Source: GCA-2687025 sp964473525
Lineage (GTDB): Bacteria > Poribacteria > WGA-4E > GCA-2687025
Length of the DNA: 44,448 bases
Assembly (NCBI GenBank): GCA_964473525.1
Contig: CAYYPK010000049.1
Coordinates: 1 to 44,448, forward strand
Direction: 5' to 3'
Positions within the stretch are counted from its first letter, which is position 1, and each line of letters begins with the position of its first letter. This document shows, piece by piece, positions 42,216-44,448 of this stretch. Position numbers and translations under genes: made by a program. The notes under the pieces were generated by a model, which saw only the letters and a program-made list of their open reading frames with translations, was not told where the DNA came from and ran no database searches.

Positions 42216-44180
42216 ATGCGCTATCTAGTATCCGCTCTATTGCTGATCTGCCTCGCACTCACGCAGGCGGCGTGCTCGTCCGCTGCCAAGCGCGCAGGTC
42301 TCGACCCGTGGCCGGTCATGACGTTCGCGGAACAGACCACGGACGGAGCCGACAGCGCCGGGGGCCGGCGCCGCATTGAGCCCGGAGGGGCCCAGCCCAC
42401 GGTGGATCACAAGAGCATCATCCACATCGGTCTCAACGAAGGCAGGCGGAACGACTACACGCGCGAGTTCGACCCCGCCGCGGACGCGCGCGACACCCAA
42501 GCGGCCGCCCTGACCGAGCTGCTAACGGAAGCACGGCAGGCCGCAGCTCCTGCACAGGATCCGTCGGCGGAGGCCAAAGCCCATGCCGCACTCAAGGAGG
42601 CGGTAGACAAGTACCTCAAGGCAAGAAAGGCCTCCCGCGCGGAGATGCCAAGTGAGACGTGGGCAGATGTTCTCGCCATGGCAAGCGTCGATATTGAGAA
42701 GCTGGCCGACGCCTCCGTCCCGGTCCTGGAAATAGGCATCCGGGCTCGCTTCCTGGGTGGCGATCGCGATCAAGCAGCCAGGACGATTCATCTACCGGGT
42801 TACGATGACTTCGCCAGCCAGGCAGCTCTGGGCCTGACGCGCCACGCTCCCACCAGCAACGCCGTTACCGATGCCGCCGCAGCGCTGCTAGCGCTAGCAC
42901 AAGAGATGGAGTCGCCCCCCGCTGCACAGAGCCAAGGCGGCGAGAGAGAAGGCAAGGACGAAGGCGAGGGCAAGGACGAAGGCGGCGAGGGCGCCGAAGA
43001 TGAAGGCGACGCTAACGGCGAGCAGGGAGGCAAGGACGAAGGCGGCGAGGGCGCCGAAGATGCAGGCGACGCTAACGGCGAGCAGGGAGGCAAGGACGAA
43101 GGCGGCGAGGGCGCCGAAGATGAAGGCGACGCTAACGGCGAGGGCGAAGGCAAGGAGGAAGGTGACGAGGGCGTCGAAGGCGACGATAGCGGCGAGCAGA
43201 GCGCGGTGGACGCCGTCCCAGAGAACGCAGGTCCAACCGACCCCACGCAGCCCGCGAACGTACCCTCGGAGGCAGACATAGAAGCTGCTGAGGCGACGGC
43301 AAGGGAGGTGATGGCGAACGTCGCGAAGGCGGAGGAGGCACCCACGCCCGCCGTGAGGACAGGTGAGTTCCTGACGATTCCTATATCACGAGCCCGTTCG
43401 ACGAGGCTGGACCTCAGAGAGGCGGGGGCGGAGCACGGGGATCGTGTCGAGGTGTCATTCCATCTGACGAAGGGCGGGGTCGAGTATGCCTCTGAGGTGG
43501 AGACGTTTCGGATTCACGACTACCGATTCCATGCCACCACGGACGTTGGTGTGGCGTTCACGGAGCCGCGCTCCTACAGGCTGCCCGCTGCCATGGTCGA
43601 CGACGGTCTGGTAGATGCCGTGGGGGTTCTCGTGGAGAAAACCGAAGCCCTCGCGGAGAAGACGGAGGCCCTCGCCAAGACGACGGAGGCCCTTGGCGAG
43701 AAGACCGAGGGAGTTTCCGAGGGACTGGAGGAGGCCAAAGTGGATATCGCCGGCCTGCTGGAATCCGTTCACGAACTGACGGGCGTGGCGAAACACCTCG
43801 CCCCAACGCCCGACGATGAGGATGCGGGTGAGAACAAGGACGAGGAGCTTGGCCCTCACCCTGGGTTCTCCCAACGACCCGTCGCCAGTACGCAATGGGG
43901 ATACCGATTCCGGCCCAACGACAATTGGTTCTGCGGCCCGGCTGCTGCTCTCTCGAACCTCGTGGATTGGAAGGTAGGGGTCCACGCAGCGTGGCTAGAC
44001 TTCGACCCCGACAAGGACGCTGAGGCGGGGTTGGGGTTCTCGGCATCCGTCTTGGGGAACCTGCTCCACGGTGGATACGGCTGGAACCTCGCTGTGGATT
44101 CGGATCGCAGCTACTGGTACATCGGGGTCGGCCTGTTGTCCGCATACCAGCAAGCGGAGAAGAGGAAGCAGCAGAAGTGA
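42216..44180 (+). CDS. Lipoprotein with acidic tandem repeats and coiled coil
   Basis: The 654-residue protein starts with a lipoprotein signal (MRYLVSALLLICLALTQAAC, lipobox TQAAC). After a helical region (about 100-230) comes an acidic Gly/Glu/Asp repeat: three nearly identical 20-residue units (GKDEGGEGAEDEGDANGEQG-type) at about 252-311. Residues 385-450 look like a beta domain. Then follow four heptads of a coiled coil (KTEALAE type, about 470-500). The C-terminal 100 residues (QWGYRFRPNDNW to YWYIGVGLLSAYQ) are aromatic and amphipathic, possibly an outer-membrane or pore-associated segment. No family is recognised. GAGGAGAC precedes the ATG. Confidence 0.75.
   Translation: MRYLVSALLLICLALTQAACSSAAKRAGLDPWPVMTFAEQTTDGADSAGGRRRIEPGGAQPTVDHKSIIHIGLNEGRRNDYTREFDPAADARDTQAAALTELLTEARQAAAPAQDPSAEAKAHAALKEAVDKYLKARKASRAEMPSETWADVLAMASVDIEKLADASVPVLEIGIRARFLGGDRDQAARTIHLPGYDDFASQAALGLTRHAPTSNAVTDAAAALLALAQEMESPPAAQSQGGEREGKDEGEGKDEGGEGAEDEGDANGEQGGKDEGGEGAEDAGDANGEQGGKDEGGEGAEDEGDANGEGEGKEEGDEGVEGDDSGEQSAVDAVPENAGPTDPTQPANVPSEADIEAAEATAREVMANVAKAEEAPTPAVRTGEFLTIPISRARSTRLDLREAGAEHGDRVEVSFHLTKGGVEYASEVETFRIHDYRFHATTDVGVAFTEPRSYRLPAAMVDDGLVDAVGVLVEKTEALAEKTEALAKTTEALGEKTEGVSEGLEEAKVDIAGLLESVHELTGVAKHLAPTPDDEDAGENKDEELGPHPGFSQRPVASTQWGYRFRPNDNWFCGPAAALSNLVDWKVGVHAAWLDFDPDKDAEAGLGFSASVLGNLLHGGYGWNLAVDSDRSYWYIGVGLLSAYQQAEKRKQQK
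42969..43148 (+). repeat. Three 60-base tandem repeats in the lipoprotein gene
   Basis: Units at 42969-43028, 43029-43088 and 43089-43148 are near-identical over 60 bases (one differs at the aga-tga/tgc position near 43062); a degenerate fourth follows to about 43200. Each keeps frame and adds 20 residues, so copy number could change by slippage. Confidence 0.93.
43618..43720 (+). repeat. 21-base heptad repeats encoding a coiled coil
   Basis: Four successive 21-base units with gagaagacggaggccctc-like sequence encode KTEALAE, KTEALAK, TTEALGE and KTEGVSE, a regular heptad pattern with Ala/Leu in the core positions. Confidence 0.85.
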
Positions 44181-44315
44181 CCCTCACTTGGCGTATCCAG
44201 CGGGCGCGTTCTCGCCGCCGCGATGGCGCGTCCCGCTTCGCCTTCGCCTCGTCGTGCCGCGATGTCCGGAACCCGTATCCACGTGCGAGGCGACTGCTGA
44301 TATGATCAGGCTCCC

Positions 44316-44349
44316 GCCCTGCAACCGCAACTCGTGGCTGTTGCAGGGC
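44316..44349. terminator. Hairpin downstream of the lipoprotein gene
   Basis: GCCCTGCAAC at 44316-44325 pairs with GTTGCAGGGC at 44340-44349, a 10-bp perfect stem with a 14-base loop, 135 bases after the stop. No T-tract. It may be a terminator or part of a mobile repeat. Confidence 0.35.
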
Positions 44350-44395
44350 AAGCGTGGAATCAACAAGCTTCGGCGCGATGGGTGGTTGTGTCTTC

Positions 44396-44448
44396 GAGGG
44401 TGTCAAGGATTCGGTGTAAACGGCCTTCTCACGTCACTGGCATCCTGT
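44396..44448 (+). repeat. Terminal end of an IS256-like element at the right contig edge
   Basis: Bases 44396-44437 are the exact reverse complement of 14-55. The element begins GAGGGTGTCAAGG at 44396 and runs off the end of the window. Beyond 44437 the two ends differ, which fits left and right ends of one element type, or an assembly break in a repeated element. Confidence 0.5.

Noticed and set aside
42969..43148. CRISPR array
   Set aside because: Units are contiguous 60-base coding repeats without spacers, in frame within a lipoprotein gene.
42800..43345. Ser/Pro-rich minus-strand frame opposite the acidic repeats
   Set aside because: The complement of Gly/Glu/Asp repeats always reads Ser/Pro-rich; no start context or signal.
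44184..44366. Small minus-strand gene at the right end
   Set aside because: Arg/Gly-rich, no start signal, and it spans the hairpin at 44316-44349.
1..44448. Circular replicon suggested by matching ends
   Set aside because: The matching 42 bases are inverted, not direct, so the ends cannot simply be joined into a circle.

Overview
The window looks like one contig from a high-GC bacterium of the Candidatus Poribacteria type. This is inference from the gene content: three phytanoyl-CoA-dioxygenase-like (PhyH) enzymes, a DUF6785-type membrane protein, a DUF4038 apiosidase-like hydrolase, LamG and WD40 secreted proteins, and a 1511-residue protein ending in a YPNPFNP-type sorting domain after a dockerin-like segment. 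No rRNA, tRNA or CRISPR array was seen.

Layout. (1) 1-2.1 kb is a mobile-element scar. An IS110-type transposase fragment is cut by a 42-bp inverted terminal sequence and, beside its start codon, by a complete ISAs1-family element with a 10-bp target duplication. The same 42 bp recur inverted at 44396-44437, so both contig ends probably lie in copies of one insertion sequence. (2) 2.1-11.6 kb is a mixed accessory region: an unknown helical protein, an APH-type kinase fold lacking a metal-binding Asp, a DUF4038 glycosidase, a pentapeptide-repeat protein, a SIR2-like protein with a zinc ribbon, an Fpg/Nei-like glycosylase without the N-terminal Pro, and two secreted proteins, one a TolB-like propeller interrupted by an in-frame TGA. 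(3) 11.7-20.1 kb holds transport and surface functions: DUF6785 membrane protein with a large esterase, a urea/nitrate-type binding protein with no visible permease, a HEAT-repeat lipoprotein, a LamG protein and a PhyH enzyme. (4) 20.2-24 kb holds a NamZ-AnmK murein-recycling pair and a two-gene unit of a small membrane protein and a possible SinR/Cas2-like protein. (5) 24.2-30.2 kb is a tight late-menaquinone (futalosine route) operon: UbiD, UbiE/MenG, UbiX, UbiA-type prenyltransferase, a PHP/DUF3604 hydrolase and MqnA. (6) 30.2-33.8 kb holds a ParD/ParE-type toxin-antitoxin pair and an opposite-strand operon of an alpha/alpha-toroid protein and two PhyH enzymes. (7) 34.2-44.2 kb holds large envelope proteins: a 14-WD40 protein with six 116-residue repeats, a TfoX-N protein, a TPR/HEAT protein and an acidic repeat lipoprotein.

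The strongest unexplained signals are: all three PhyH enzymes carry His-x-Gly where the iron-binding His-x-Asp is expected, as in Fe/2-oxoglutarate halogenases; three unrelated secreted proteins share a short C-terminal tail with a G-[KR]...[TA]-W-[GA]..[LV]-K core, possibly a sorting tag; and the TolB-like gene has a single TGA between signal peptide and mature domain. A PHP hydrolase inside the menaquinone operon and the Pro-less Fpg-like enzyme are further candidates. All family names come from reading the translations, not from database searches.
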